Source: Chitinophaga ginsengisegetis (lineage in GTDB: Bacteria > Bacteroidota > Bacteroidia > Chitinophagales > Chitinophagaceae). Taken from it: a DNA stretch of 64,000 bases. The stretch spans positions 2,910,623 through 2,974,622 of the forward strand of contig NZ_FUZZ01000001.1 of the NCBI RefSeq assembly GCF_900168065.1, read 5' to 3'. The translations under genes were made by a program, and so were the position numbers. This document shows, in pieces, positions 36,042-43,586 of the stretch (position 1 is its first letter; each line of letters starts with the position of its first letter). The notes beneath the pieces were generated by a model, which worked only from the letters and a program-made list of their open reading frames with translations, did not search any database and was not told the DNA's origin.

Positions 36042-36080
36042 TTTAGCAAGATAAAGCTGATTCAGCTTTATCTTGCTAAA
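36042..36080. repeat. 39-bp perfect palindrome at the island's right edge
   Basis: Two 19-bp arms (TTTAGCAAGATAAAGCTGA and its exact complement) around a single central T. It lies 39-77 bp upstream of the start codon of the HNH-PIN gene. Neither strand shows a T-run after it, so a standard terminator is unlikely; an operator for the nuclease gene or an element end are the better readings. Confidence 0.8.
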
Positions 36081-36262
36081 AAAATTAGTATAAGAAGAAT
36101 GCTCAAAAAATAATGTTGATCCCTGTACCAAACAATTAGGATAAGAAACGGCAGCATCCAGTAGAAACGAAGAGATGAACTCCAAATCCAGCTGCCTCCC
36201 TCCAGGGCTACCCAATGGTTGACTATAAGGTGAATGTACCGCAATGCCCGGCAAGAGCGCAT
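36068..36262 (-). other. Possible remnant of a membrane protein gene
   Basis: A 64-codon frame with strongly hydrophobic, Trp-rich content (FYWMLPFLILIVWY, FLSILLILIFLAR) whose stop codon lies inside the palindrome. Composition is that of the surrounding chromosome rather than of the island. It has no recognised family and could be the cut end of a longer gene or chance. The reading frame starts at 36262 with MRSCRALRY, which is not a convincing gene start. Confidence 0.25.
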
Positions 36263-36298
36263 TGTTTCTATCAGATAACATGATAACGTTATAAAAGA

Positions 36299-37171
36299 TT
36301 AAGCCTGATCCGGCTCAATTGCACTTAGATATTTTTTCCTGAAGCCGGAAGGTGGCTCGCCGGTCTTTATAAAAAATAGCCTGCTGAAGTAGGCGGGATC
36401 GTCGTAGCCCAGGGCATGGGCAATCTCTTTTGCCGTCCAGTCGGTATGTACTAATAGTCGCTTTGCCTCCAGGATGATCCTGTTCTTGATAATATCATTT
36501 GGCTGGGGGAGACTTAGTCGTTTGAACCTGTGCGTGAGGGTTTTTGGCGCAAGAAAAAGCATGTCAGCGTAGTCGGCAACATTGTGCTTTTCCTTGTAGT
36601 TCGCTTCAACGAGTTGGGTAAACTTCCTGAAGAATTCAAGGTCGGTGCTGGGCCTTGAGGCCATTGTCCCGTTCAGGTGCTGCACCTTCCATAACCGTGT
36701 CGACTTGATCAAGAGCTGTTTGAGATAGGTCCTTATCATTTCTTCCAGCGAGCTGTCCCTCAGTTCAAACTCATCCTGTATCCTGGAGAAGAGGTACTCA
36801 ATGAAACTGGCATCCTGCTCGGGTATGGTTGTCATGGGCATGTTATTGATGTTATTGAACAGCAGCCCGTCACAGGCAACCTCCTCATCGTGCAGCTGGA
36901 TGCAATAAAAGTCACGGTTGTAGAACACAAGAAGTCCCGGCTGTCCGCCCAGTTGATCAATGCTAAGAACCTGGTTTGGGCTTATGAAGAATAGCGTGGG
37001 ACCGTCTGTGCTGTATATCTTGAAGTCCACCTTTATCTCAAACCCCTCATTGAGGTAGAGCACCTTGATATAGGATTTATAGGTTTCAGAATTGATATCT
37101 TCAACACTGTCCGAATCGATATGAACCATGCCAATGGTCTTAAGGTTTATATCAAAGATGCGCTGTTTCAT
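36299..37171 (-). CDS. AraC-family transcriptional regulator
   Basis: A 290-residue regulator. The N-terminal ~180 residues form a cupin-like sensing part (VLSIDQLGGQPGLLVFYNRDFY). The C-terminal AraC double HTH covers about 190-288: FLAPKTLTHRFKRLSL for the first helix-turn-helix and TAKEIAHALGYDDPAYFSRLF for the second, then FIKTGEPPSGFRKKY. The ligand is unknown. The alpha/beta hydrolase gene follows upstream in the same direction but with its own terminator, so regulation of that gene is only a guess. Confidence 0.9.
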   Translation of the reverse strand: MKQRIFDINLKTIGMVHIDSDSVEDINSETYKSYIKVLYLNEGFEIKVDFKIYSTDGPTLFFISPNQVLSIDQLGGQPGLLVFYNRDFYCIQLHDEEVACDGLLFNNINNMPMTTIPEQDASFIEYLFSRIQDEFELRDSSLEEMIRTYLKQLLIKSTRLWKVQHLNGTMASRPSTDLEFFRKFTQLVEANYKEKHNVADYADMLFLAPKTLTHRFKRLSLPQPNDIIKNRIILEAKRLLVHTDWTAKEIAHALGYDDPAYFSRLFFIKTGEPPSGFRKKYLSAIEPDQA

Positions 37172-37236
37172 GATGGGGCCGGTTAATAAGTACCAAAAAT
37201 AAAATTACCATTCTTGTTGATAAATTCAATTTGTGG

Positions 37237-37281
37237 TTAAAACAAAAATTACCTGCAGCCCTAGTTTGAGAACATGCAGGT
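37237..37281 (-). terminator. Terminator of the alpha/beta hydrolase gene
   Basis: ACCTGCA (37251-37257) pairs with TGCAGGT (37275-37281). On the minus strand the stem is followed by AATTTTTGTTTT. It lies 12 bp after the hydrolase stop codon. Confidence 0.65.
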
Positions 37282-37292
37282 AGCTCCTGCTT

Positions 37293-38201
37293 TTATTTCC
37301 TTGCAAATTTTTCAAGTTCTGAGTTGAACTTGTCCATCTCCTCCACAAATAGTGCATGTCCGCTTTTCTCGAACCTCACGATGTAGGAGTTTTTCAGGCC
37401 CTTGTGCAACTGTTCTGCCTGGGCATACTCGATCAATTTATCCTTCACACCCTGGAATATGGCAACGGGAATTGTGATATCCTTGAGCACCGGACGAAGA
37501 TCAAGTTCTCCCAGGGAGGTGATGGATTCGGTAACCGCATATGGACTTGCCGACAGGTTGATGCTCTCCAGCCATTTTTCGGTATTTGGAGGAAGTGTGG
37601 TACCCTCGGCCGCGAATGCTGCTCCCAGACCTGCGATCAGATCTTCCCGGCTGGTTATGGTCTGTTTGATCAGTCCGGCAGCATTCTCCTCAGATATTCC
37701 GTAGCTGTAGCCGGGGCGCTGTTTCCAGGATGGCGCCGCCGCTCCAAAAAGGGCCAGTTTGCTAATATGAGCCGATTTATATTTGTTTACATAATGGATG
37801 CTTGCAGCTCCGCCCATTGAAAATCCACCCAGTACGGCATTCTCAATCTTTAGCGTATGAAGGACGGCATAGATATCATCAGAAAAAACGTCAAAGTTGT
37901 ACTTTCCATAGGGTTTGTCAGATTTACCGAAACCACGTAGGGAAATCCCGATCACCCTGAAGCCCTTCCTCACCAGGTACTGGTATTGGTACTGGTACAT
38001 TTCATCGCTCAGTGGCCATCCGTGGATCAACACAATCGGCTGTCCATCTCCAAGGTCTGTTACGTGAAGTTTTACCCCAGGCTCAACCTCAACATATTCT
38101 GCTCTTCCGGCAGAAGCTGGAACCCTTTTGGTTTGTGAAAATACCGATTGGCTGGTTATTAATGTCATGATCAGGCTGGTTATTAGAATAAGAGTTTTCA
38201 T
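37293..38201 (-). CDS. Exported alpha/beta hydrolase (chloroperoxidase/esterase-like)
   Basis: A 302-residue alpha/beta-fold hydrolase. The signal peptide LILITSLIMTLITSQSVFSQ ends near residue 23, so the enzyme acts in the periplasm or outside. The oxyanion segment is VLIHGWPLSDEMY, the nucleophile is Ser128 in GGFSMGG, the acid lies in GVKDKLI and the base is His in KSGHALFVEE near the C-terminus. The sequence GISLRGFGKSDKPYGKYNFDVFSDDI is typical of non-haem chloroperoxidase-type esterases. Substrate unknown. Genes around are regulators and small oxidoreductases, suggesting a detoxification cluster; that is inference. Confidence 0.88.
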   Translation of the reverse strand: MKTLILITSLIMTLITSQSVFSQTKRVPASAGRAEYVEVEPGVKLHVTDLGDGQPIVLIHGWPLSDEMYQYQYQYLVRKGFRVIGISLRGFGKSDKPYGKYNFDVFSDDIYAVLHTLKIENAVLGGFSMGGAASIHYVNKYKSAHISKLALFGAAAPSWKQRPGYSYGISEENAAGLIKQTITSREDLIAGLGAAFAAEGTTLPPNTEKWLESINLSASPYAVTESITSLGELDLRPVLKDITIPVAIFQGVKDKLIEYAQAEQLHKGLKNSYIVRFEKSGHALFVEEMDKFNSELEKFARK

Positions 38202-38477
38202 TTTTTTTATTTTTTTTAAATGGTTTTAAATATTTGTTGTTGTTGACAATACAAAGGTGGGGAGAATGCTGGGCCTAAAGAATGGACATACGAATAACTG
38301 TCTTGTACATTTTTCCCATAATTAAGATTTACATTCCATTTCCGCAGTCCTCAATCGACCAACCCTTGTATTTATAGCAGATCGGCAATACTCCATCTGT
38401 CCACCTTTGTCCAAATGTTTGGGCAAATATGTGGCGCCAATTCAATTTTCGCAATATTGGAAATACGAATTGCATAG

Positions 38478-38507
38478 GGATAAATCAGCCCCTATCCGAA
38501 TCGTAAT
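38478..38507 (+). repeat. Operator-like direct repeat, copy 1
   Basis: GGATA-N10-TATCC followed by GAATCGTAAT. The 26 fixed positions match copy 2 at 39415-39444 exactly, with only four differing bases inside the spacer. It lies directly before the start of the truncated dehydrogenase frame. Confidence 0.65.
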
Positions 38508-38919
38508 GCCGTACTTGTGCGTTGTTGTCGCATCGCTGAATTTGTATTCCATCCAGGGCAAACTGCCATTATACGACAGCACGCTTCCCTATGCAGCGGC
38601 TAAGGCGGAACTGATCAACTACAGTAAAAGTCTGTCTAACGAAGTTGCCCCGAAAGGGGTCAGGGTGCTGACGGTTTCTCCGGGCTGGATCATGACCGAT
38701 AGTTCCAAGAGAATGATGGAGCGAATTTCTGAGAACCGGGACATTACTATCGAACAAGCTACCAAAAGCGTGATGGACTCACTTGGGGGCATTCCCTATG
38801 GACATGCAGCTATGCCGGAAGGAGTTGCCGAACTGGTGGGCTTCCTGGTATCCCCAAGGGCCGGTTATCTGAGCGGAACAGAATTTGTGACCGACGGAGG
38901 CACCATACCTACCATATAA
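38506..38919 (+). pseudogene. Short-chain dehydrogenase, 5' half missing
   Basis: Only the C-terminal half of a classical SDR is present: the catalytic Ser region (YSIQGKLPLYDS), YAAAK with the catalytic Tyr/Lys, the VSPGW turn, and the C-terminal LVSPRAGYLSGTEFVTDGG. The Rossmann part with the TGxxxGIG cofactor motif is absent, so it cannot bind NAD(P). The first ~14 residues (MPYLCVVVASLNLY) do not look like SDR and come from the joined operator-like sequence. An ATG at 38506 gives a 137-residue open frame, so a stable fragment could still be made. Probably created by a deletion between promoter and the middle of the gene. Confidence 0.82.
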
Positions 38920-38974
38920 ATATTGATTTTCCACCCCAGACTGCTGCCGGGGATGAAATACGCGCTGAAATAAC

Positions 38975-39376
38975 CTAAATCACATGGTCTTTCAATTGAA
39001 CCGCATTTGATTGAACATGGTCTGGATATCCCTTTAATATTACCTGCTTTAACCTGTCCTGATGCTCATCTCCCCACAGTCCGATGGAGGTAAGCACGGG
39101 TATCAGAGTTTTGCCGAAATCGGTGAGTGTATACTCGACTTTTGGAGGCATTACCGGGTAGATCATCCTGGTCACAAGCTCATGCTCCTCTAGTTCCTTT
39201 AACTGGATGTTGATGACCCGGCGGCTTGCATCTGGTATCTTCCTTTGCAGTTCGCTCGGACGCAGGTAGCCTTCGTTGATGAACCACAATAGCCTGATCT
39301 TCCACTTGCCGTAAAGCACCTCTCCAACCAGGTCCAGTCCGCAGTTGAGGTTGGGAAAAGTTTTTTTCTCGTACAT
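38975..39376 (-). CDS. HxlR-family winged-helix regulator
   Basis: A 133-residue regulator of the HxlR/YodB type. CGLDLVGEVLYGKWKIRLLWF is the signature N-terminal helix region with one Cys (C12), LRPSELQRKIPDASRRVINIQLKELEEHELVTR is the wing-helix recognition part, followed by VEYTLTDFGKTLIPVL. HxlR proteins often sense electrophiles or redox stress through Cys near the N-terminus. It is divergent from the NTF2-like gene and probably binds the GGATA-N10-TATCC element between them and before the truncated SDR. Confidence 0.9.
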   Translation of the reverse strand: MYEKKTFPNLNCGLDLVGEVLYGKWKIRLLWFINEGYLRPSELQRKIPDASRRVINIQLKELEEHELVTRMIYPVMPPKVEYTLTDFGKTLIPVLTSIGLWGDEHQDRLKQVILKGYPDHVQSNAVQLKDHVI

Positions 39377-39414
39377 GTATCAAAGATACGCGTAGGCACC
39401 CTAACAATCAATAC

Positions 39415-39444
39415 GGATAAATTATTCCCTATCCGAATCGTAAT
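39415..39444. promoter_or_regulatory. Operator-like repeat, copy 2, between hxlR and the NTF2-like gene
   Basis: GGATA (39415-39419), 10-bp spacer, TATCC (39430-39434), then GAATCGTAAT. The inverted pair and the position 39 bp upstream of the hxlR start make this a probable HxlR binding site. Confidence 0.55.
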
Positions 39445-39514
39445 ACCCTTATTGCAGGTTATGCAGGTACGACCGAAATTTGTACATCAATAAGCTAATC
39501 TAAAAATAAATATC

Positions 39515-39838
39515 ATGAACTTACCAAAATTAATAACCGACCTGGTTGAAGCACAGAACAGCCGCGATGGCGCAGCCTATGCTTCCCTCTTTTCAGAAAA
39601 TGCCGTAGTATTCGACGAGGGAAAGACGCACACGGGAAAAGAGGCAATCCAAAACTGGATCGAAAAATCAAATGAGGAATATCAGAGCGTGCTAAAACCG
39701 ATCAGCTATAAAAACAGCGACAATAGCTCGGTACTTGAAGCCGAGGTTTCAGGAACATTTCCCGGTAGCCCGATAGTCCTGCGCTTTAATTTCACGTTTC
39801 AGCACGGCCTGGTCGGATCGCTGAAGATTACCGGATAG
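39515..39838 (+). CDS. NTF2-like / SnoaL-like small protein
   Basis: A 107-residue protein with the cone-shaped NTF2-like fold (LVEAQNSRDGAAYASLFSENAVVFDEGKTHTGKEAIQNWIEK is the usual N-terminal signature, given here in shortened form: NSRDGAAYASLFSENA, then HTGKEAIQNW). Members include small isomerases, hydratases and orphan binding proteins. It is divergent from hxlR over 138 bp that contain the operator-like repeat, so it is the likely regulated target. No catalytic residue can be named. Confidence 0.85.
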   Translation: MNLPKLITDLVEAQNSRDGAAYASLFSENAVVFDEGKTHTGKEAIQNWIEKSNEEYQSVLKPISYKNSDNSSVLEAEVSGTFPGSPIVLRFNFTFQHGLVGSLKITG

Positions 39839-39962
39839 ACACTAACTCAGGTCAATAACCTGCCAAAACAAAAATCACGAACTGATCAGTCCATAGTAAT
39901 GCTGCAATATGAATTGTCCATATCCAGCAGCATTACTATTTTTGTTTTTAACCACTGCCCAG

Positions 39963-41012
39963 ATGTCAATTAAAATAAATACCTACATCACAATACTGAT
40001 GCTATCCAGCGCAGCTTTCATTTCTCCCTTGATCACCAAGGGACAATCGACAAGCCTTGATTCAAGTCAGCCGGAAACAGTTGTCCAAAAGAAATACGGG
40101 CTTGATCCATCCAAACCATTGGCCAAACGGATCGGTAACACCCCTCCTGAAATAATCCAAAAATTTCGCGATGCAGGCATGTCCCCGACCCTCCACAGAC
40201 TCAGCAAAACCGACAGCCTTAAAGTGGTGAGGGCCTTTCAGATGCTTCCACCTCTTCACCAACATATTCTAAAAGAACACCTATTGGGTATCAGTTTTCT
40301 GGACAATATGCCCAATACAGCGCTGACTGCAACGGTAAACCCCGAGGACCAGTTCCCTGTTTTCACCATCACTTTCAGGGCAGAGATTCTAAAACAGGAT
40401 GTATCCCAGTGGCTTACCGAAAAGGAAATGAGCTATTTTACAAAAGACTTTCCAGGGTTTCGGATAGCCATTGAAGCAGGCAAGCTTGATGCAATACTCT
40501 ATGTACTATTGCACGAAGCGACGCATGTGGTAGATGGCTCCCTTGGTATATTGGCCATGGATCAAAACAAGGGAACTTCTGGAATGGCGGTAAACCTAAA
40601 AAGCTTTACCCGGAACATCTGGGTGGACAGGACCAGTATATGTCCCAGCTATACCGATTCCCTCACGTCGCAGAGCCGCTTCCGTGGCGGGGGCAGGTTA
40701 CTGCCAATGGAACTTGCACGACAGATCTATCAATCGGCCGCAAAAGGGCCTTTCGTCTCGCTGTACGCTACCTCCAGTTGGCACGAAGACCTTGCAGAAT
40801 ACCTTACCGTTACCCATTTTACCAAAAGGCTGAAACAGCCCTTCAGGATAATAATCCATGAAGGCCGGAAAGAGATCTTCATCTATGAGCCAATGAAATC
40901 TGCCACTGTCAGTTCGCGGATTTCTCTCATGAAATATTTTTATGCTAAGGCTGGCTCGTCTGTTTTATATGAAAGGCATGTTAAACCCGGCGGCAGAGGA
41001 TTCAACGGATAA
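39963..41012 (+). CDS. Putative secreted zincin-type metalloprotease
   Basis: A 349-residue protein from the ATG at 39963 (MSIKINTYITILML); a longer in-frame start at 39909 is less convincing. An N-terminal signal or anchor (ILMLSSAAFISPLI) precedes the domain. The zinc motif HEATH lies at residues 184-188 (HExxH), and WHEDLAEYL near 273-281 supplies a likely third ligand Glu. Between them comes GSLGILAMDQNKGTSG. This spacing and the 'WHEDxAEY' segment resemble gluzincin-like putative peptidases, but the family is not recognised with certainty. Substrate unknown. The C-terminal end overlaps a strong hairpin. Confidence 0.62.
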   Translation: MSIKINTYITILMLSSAAFISPLITKGQSTSLDSSQPETVVQKKYGLDPSKPLAKRIGNTPPEIIQKFRDAGMSPTLHRLSKTDSLKVVRAFQMLPPLHQHILKEHLLGISFLDNMPNTALTATVNPEDQFPVFTITFRAEILKQDVSQWLTEKEMSYFTKDFPGFRIAIEAGKLDAILYVLLHEATHVVDGSLGILAMDQNKGTSGMAVNLKSFTRNIWVDRTSICPSYTDSLTSQSRFRGGGRLLPMELARQIYQSAAKGPFVSLYATSSWHEDLAEYLTVTHFTKRLKQPFRIIIHEGRKEIFIYEPMKSATVSSRISLMKYFYAKAGSSVLYERHVKPGGRGFNG

Positions 41013-41023
41013 TCCTCTGCCGC
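40990..41023 (+). terminator. 13-bp perfect hairpin at the zincin stop codon
   Basis: GCGGCAGAGGATT (40990-41002) pairs with AATCCTCTGCCGC (41011-41023), loop of 8 nt; the TAA stop is at 41010-41012, inside the stem. No T-run follows, so it may mainly protect the mRNA end. Confidence 0.55.
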
Positions 41024-41044
41024 ATTAGGTGCATTTGCTATAAT

Positions 41045-41302
41045 TCAAAATACTATTTTTGGGTTTTCCATCAAATAGCACGGTGGTAGATATGAAATGG
41101 CAACTAAACATATGGCCACTATTGCATTAAAGAAATCGACGCCTTTTATATCAGCATATTCTTGAACCTGACCAGGCCATCCAGGGTTACTTTTGGCGAT
41201 TTGGAATTCTGTGCTAAGTTTGGTAGATATTTGATTGGTTAAATCAAAATCATCTCCTGCGGCTGATTAAAATCCTCTGAAGAATGCTACAATTTGTTCT
41301 TT
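41045..41302 (-). pseudogene. Decayed gene of unknown function
   Basis: Reading the minus strand, an open stretch of about 73 codons (GDDFDLTNQISTKLSTE, then NPGWPGQVQEYADIKG and LVAISYLPPCYLMENP) ends at a TGA at 41045-41047. It is interrupted upstream by an in-frame TAA at 41267-41269; the same frame continues before it (EKEQIVAFFRGF) and then meets another stop. No start codon is placed well. Codon-like quality is good, so this is a once-real gene rather than chance. The family is not recognised. Confidence 0.5.
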
Positions 41303-41413
41303 CTCGAGACTGTATTAAAATATTAATGGGCTTTCGAAAAATTTGATTAATATTTTTTGTACCCGCCTTTCATTTTTGCACGATATCAATTGAAAAATTG
41401 GCGTGTTTTATAT

Positions 41414-41671
41414 TTATTTCTGTCCTCCGGATTTTATAAAATTCAGAAGATTATTAAGCGGATGCTTCAAATCATCCTGGTTGCATACCTATTCTTTAAT
41501 TAATCCTATCTGATCATATTTAGAAATATTGAATCCATCCTCAATATCATTATACCAGATTACATTGGAGCCGATGTTTCAAACTGTAAAATCATGTCTG
41601 ACAGTCCATCTAATGTTATACTTGACCACATTGTGATGGGTTTTAAGTAAATACAGGAAATTATCAGTCAT
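41414..41671 (-). pseudogene. Small gene with two in-frame stop codons
   Basis: An 86-codon frame runs from ATG at 41671 (MTDNFLYLLKTHHNVVKYN) to TAA at 41414-41416, broken only by TGA at codon 31 and TAG at codon 61. No frameshift is needed, and the parts between (NIGSNVIWYNDIEDGF, VCNQDDLKHPLNNLLNFIKS) look like protein. The stops fit single-base changes from Trp and Gln codons. Family not recognised. Together with the remnant at 41045-41302 it shows that 41.0-41.7 kb is decaying DNA. Confidence 0.6.
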
Positions 41672-41689
41672 GGTGTTGTTCCTGATTAG

Positions 41690-42523
41690 TTATGTGCGCC
41701 CTTTGTCTTCACGAGTAAATGATTTATTTCGTAAACCGATCCCTGAATGGGTTGGGTTGTAACCAAAATGCTTTTTAAAGGCAAAGGAAAAATGTGAAAG
41801 GTCTTCAAAACCGCTTTCTATGTAAACCTCTGATGGCTTTCGTTTCTGCTCGAAAATCTGGTAATGGGCCAGCTCCAATCTTTTCTGCGTTAGCCACCTG
41901 CCCGGGGTATTTTTAAAAATGCGCTTAAAATCTTTTTTAAAAGTGGTCAGGCTTCTGCCGGTCAGGTAACCGAATTTTTCCAGCGGTAGGTTGAACATAT
42001 AATTCTGCTCCATGAATTCGGTCAGGTCCAGTTTACCTGGTTCTTCAAACTGGCCGAGCAATTCGTCTACATCCGGATCAATGGCACGAAGGATACGAAC
42101 CGCTTCTTCGATCTTAAAAGCGGCGATGTCTTCAGGTAAAGCATCCGCCATTTCAAAATAAGGCTGCAGCGAATTGAAGAGGCTTTTTAATAAGGGGTGC
42201 GCTCCGAATTTTTTAAGTTCATTACTATGCGGCGCTTTTGACTTATGTTCATTAGTTGCATAGTAATGTTGGAGCCTTTCCTTGCGAAACAGCACTGATA
42301 TAGCGATGCAGGGCTCCCCGTCCAATGGAAGTTTACTCATCCTGCCAAGCTGGTTACGGGGCAATAGTACGGTATCACCTGCAAAGAAATGATAGCTGCG
42401 TTCCGCGGTCACGACACGCATTTCACCGGAAACGACATGTACCAACGCTGGTTGCGCCAGGACGAGTTCACGGCTGTAGTGGGCTTCCTTCTTGCAGGCG
42501 ATAAATACTTCGGCTACTTCCAT
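41690..42523 (-). CDS. AraC-family transcriptional regulator
   Basis: A 277-residue regulator with an N-terminal cupin-type sensor (VHVVSGEMRVVTAERSYHFF, GDTVLLPRNQLGR) and a C-terminal AraC HTH pair at about 175-270 (LPLEKFGYLTGRSLTTFKKDF for the first, KPSEVYIESGFEDLSHFSFAF for the second, then KHFGYNPTHS). It lies 16 bp downstream of the epimerase gene in the same direction, so the two are probably one operon and the regulator may control it. Confidence 0.88.
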   Translation of the reverse strand: MEVAEVFIACKKEAHYSRELVLAQPALVHVVSGEMRVVTAERSYHFFAGDTVLLPRNQLGRMSKLPLDGEPCIAISVLFRKERLQHYYATNEHKSKAPHSNELKKFGAHPLLKSLFNSLQPYFEMADALPEDIAAFKIEEAVRILRAIDPDVDELLGQFEEPGKLDLTEFMEQNYMFNLPLEKFGYLTGRSLTTFKKDFKRIFKNTPGRWLTQKRLELAHYQIFEQKRKPSEVYIESGFEDLSHFSFAFKKHFGYNPTHSGIGLRNKSFTREDKGRT

Positions 42524-42539
42524 CTCTGCAAAGTTAACA

Positions 42540-43586
42540 TTATTGGTTAAGCAGTTGTAATCGGATCAGGCTTTGCGCCGAAGCCAGCACGGCCTCCTCG
42601 GTAGAACGGGGCGACCAGCCTAACAGGCGCACCGCCTTGGCGCTGGTGACATTCATCACCCTGCCCAGCAGCGGGATCATTGATCTGACCATCGGGTCCT
42701 TTAGTGCTGCAATACGAAGTAAGAAATTAGGCAGCTCTTTAACCTTTACCTTGCCGGCAGCAGTGCCTAAGTGCTCCTTGAGTATTCTCGCTACAGCCAC
42801 CAACCAGATACTTTCTCCGGCAGTGGCAATAAAACGCTGGCCGTTTGCAGCAGGATGTTCCATCGCACGCAGATGCAGATCGGCTACATCACGTACATCC
42901 ACAAAACCGGAATTGATCTTCGGACAGCCAGGCATCTTACCAGTCAGAAGATTTTTGATCAGGTGTATGGAATGAGAATAATCCGGCCCCAGTACCGGCC
43001 CCATAACTGTTACAGGGTTAATGGCGGCAAGTTCCAGCCCATTCCCTTCCTTTTCGATAAACTCCCATGCCGCTTTTTCCGCCAGGGTTTTGGATTTCTG
43101 ATAAGCCGGTGCATTGGCCGTATCTGTCCAGGTCGCCTCATCAAAGGGTGCTGTTTGGTTGGGATGTCCATAAACAACCGCACCTATGGCTGAGGTTAAT
43201 ACTACGCGTTTAACACCGGCATCTCTTGCGGTACGCAGTACCTGCAGCACGCCTTCCCGTGCCGGGATGATCATTTCATCCTCATGTTTGTAATCAAGTT
43301 TTGGGGTAGGCGATGCTACATGCAATACGTAGGTGCAACCGTTCATGGCTTCTGGCCAATGCGCATCGGAAGACAGATCGGCCTCGATAAAGGTAAGACG
43401 GTCACCGGCTTCTACACCGCCATTTTTTAGCATCAACCGTACGTCGGATTCACGGCTCAGGGAGCGCAAAGTCGCCCTCACCATGAAGCCCGCATTTAAT
43501 AGTTGAAGGATGCAGTGCACTGCAATAAAACCCGAGCCTCCGGTAACCAACACTAATTTTTCATTATTTGAATTCATGTTCATCAT
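42540..43586 (-). CDS. NAD-dependent epimerase / aldehyde reductase (extended SDR)
   Basis: A 348-residue extended short-chain dehydrogenase of the dihydroflavonol-4-reductase-like group, which in bacteria usually reduces aldehydes or ketones with NADPH. The Rossmann motif is VTGGSGFIAVHC near residue 14, the NADP-selecting Arg is in RATLRSL, VLHVASPTPK and VVLTSAIGAVVYG follow, the active site is YQKSKTLAEKAAW (Tyr and Lys) and AINPVTVMGPVLG comes after. The second Gly of the usual TGxxGFIG reads Ala here (GFIA), which this group often shows. It is in an operon with the AraC gene. Confidence 0.88.
   Translation of the reverse strand: MMNMNSNNEKLVLVTGGSGFIAVHCILQLLNAGFMVRATLRSLSRESDVRLMLKNGGVEAGDRLTFIEADLSSDAHWPEAMNGCTYVLHVASPTPKLDYKHEDEMIIPAREGVLQVLRTARDAGVKRVVLTSAIGAVVYGHPNQTAPFDEATWTDTANAPAYQKSKTLAEKAAWEFIEKEGNGLELAAINPVTVMGPVLGPDYSHSIHLIKNLLTGKMPGCPKINSGFVDVRDVADLHLRAMEHPAANGQRFIATAGESIWLVAVARILKEHLGTAAGKVKVKELPNFLLRIAALKDPMVRSMIPLLGRVMNVTSAKAVRLLGWSPRSTEEAVLASAQSLIRLQLLNQ

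Larger units (their letters stand above)
27937..36080. mobile_element. AT-rich integrated island at tRNA-Lys with dead integrase
   Basis: Base composition drops sharply after the tRNA and rises again just beyond the palindrome at 36042-36080. The island holds a broken tyrosine recombinase next to the tRNA, probable arm sites, an RteC-like gene, a RepA-type ATPase, a membrane protein and a large two-nuclease gene. This is the usual layout of small Bacteroidota integrative/mobilizable elements. I searched by eye for a copy of the tRNA 3' end (TTCGAGCCCCAGG) near the right edge and elsewhere and did not find one, so the right end is set by composition only and may be degraded or deleted. Confidence 0.75.

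Noticed and set aside
36024..36281. 85-codon minus-strand frame that spans the palindrome
   Set aside because: It overlaps the hydrophobic frame and the palindrome, has no signal, domain or good start, and contains low-complexity residues from the AT-rich part.
38407..38919. Longer SDR frame from the TTG at 38407
   Set aside because: The first ~50 residues do not resemble a Rossmann fold and come from promoter-like DNA; the gene is better read as a 5'-truncated remnant.
41414..41671. Reading the two in-frame stops as recoding (selenocysteine or pyrrolysine)
   Set aside because: One stop is TGA and the other TAG, no stem-loop of the needed kind follows, and a neighbouring frame is also broken, so decay is simpler.
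36080..41690. Right attachment site of the tRNA-Lys island
   Set aside because: I looked for copies of the tRNA 3' end (TTCGAGCCCCAGG and its complement) and of TCTGGTGGA; none was seen, so no right end is claimed.
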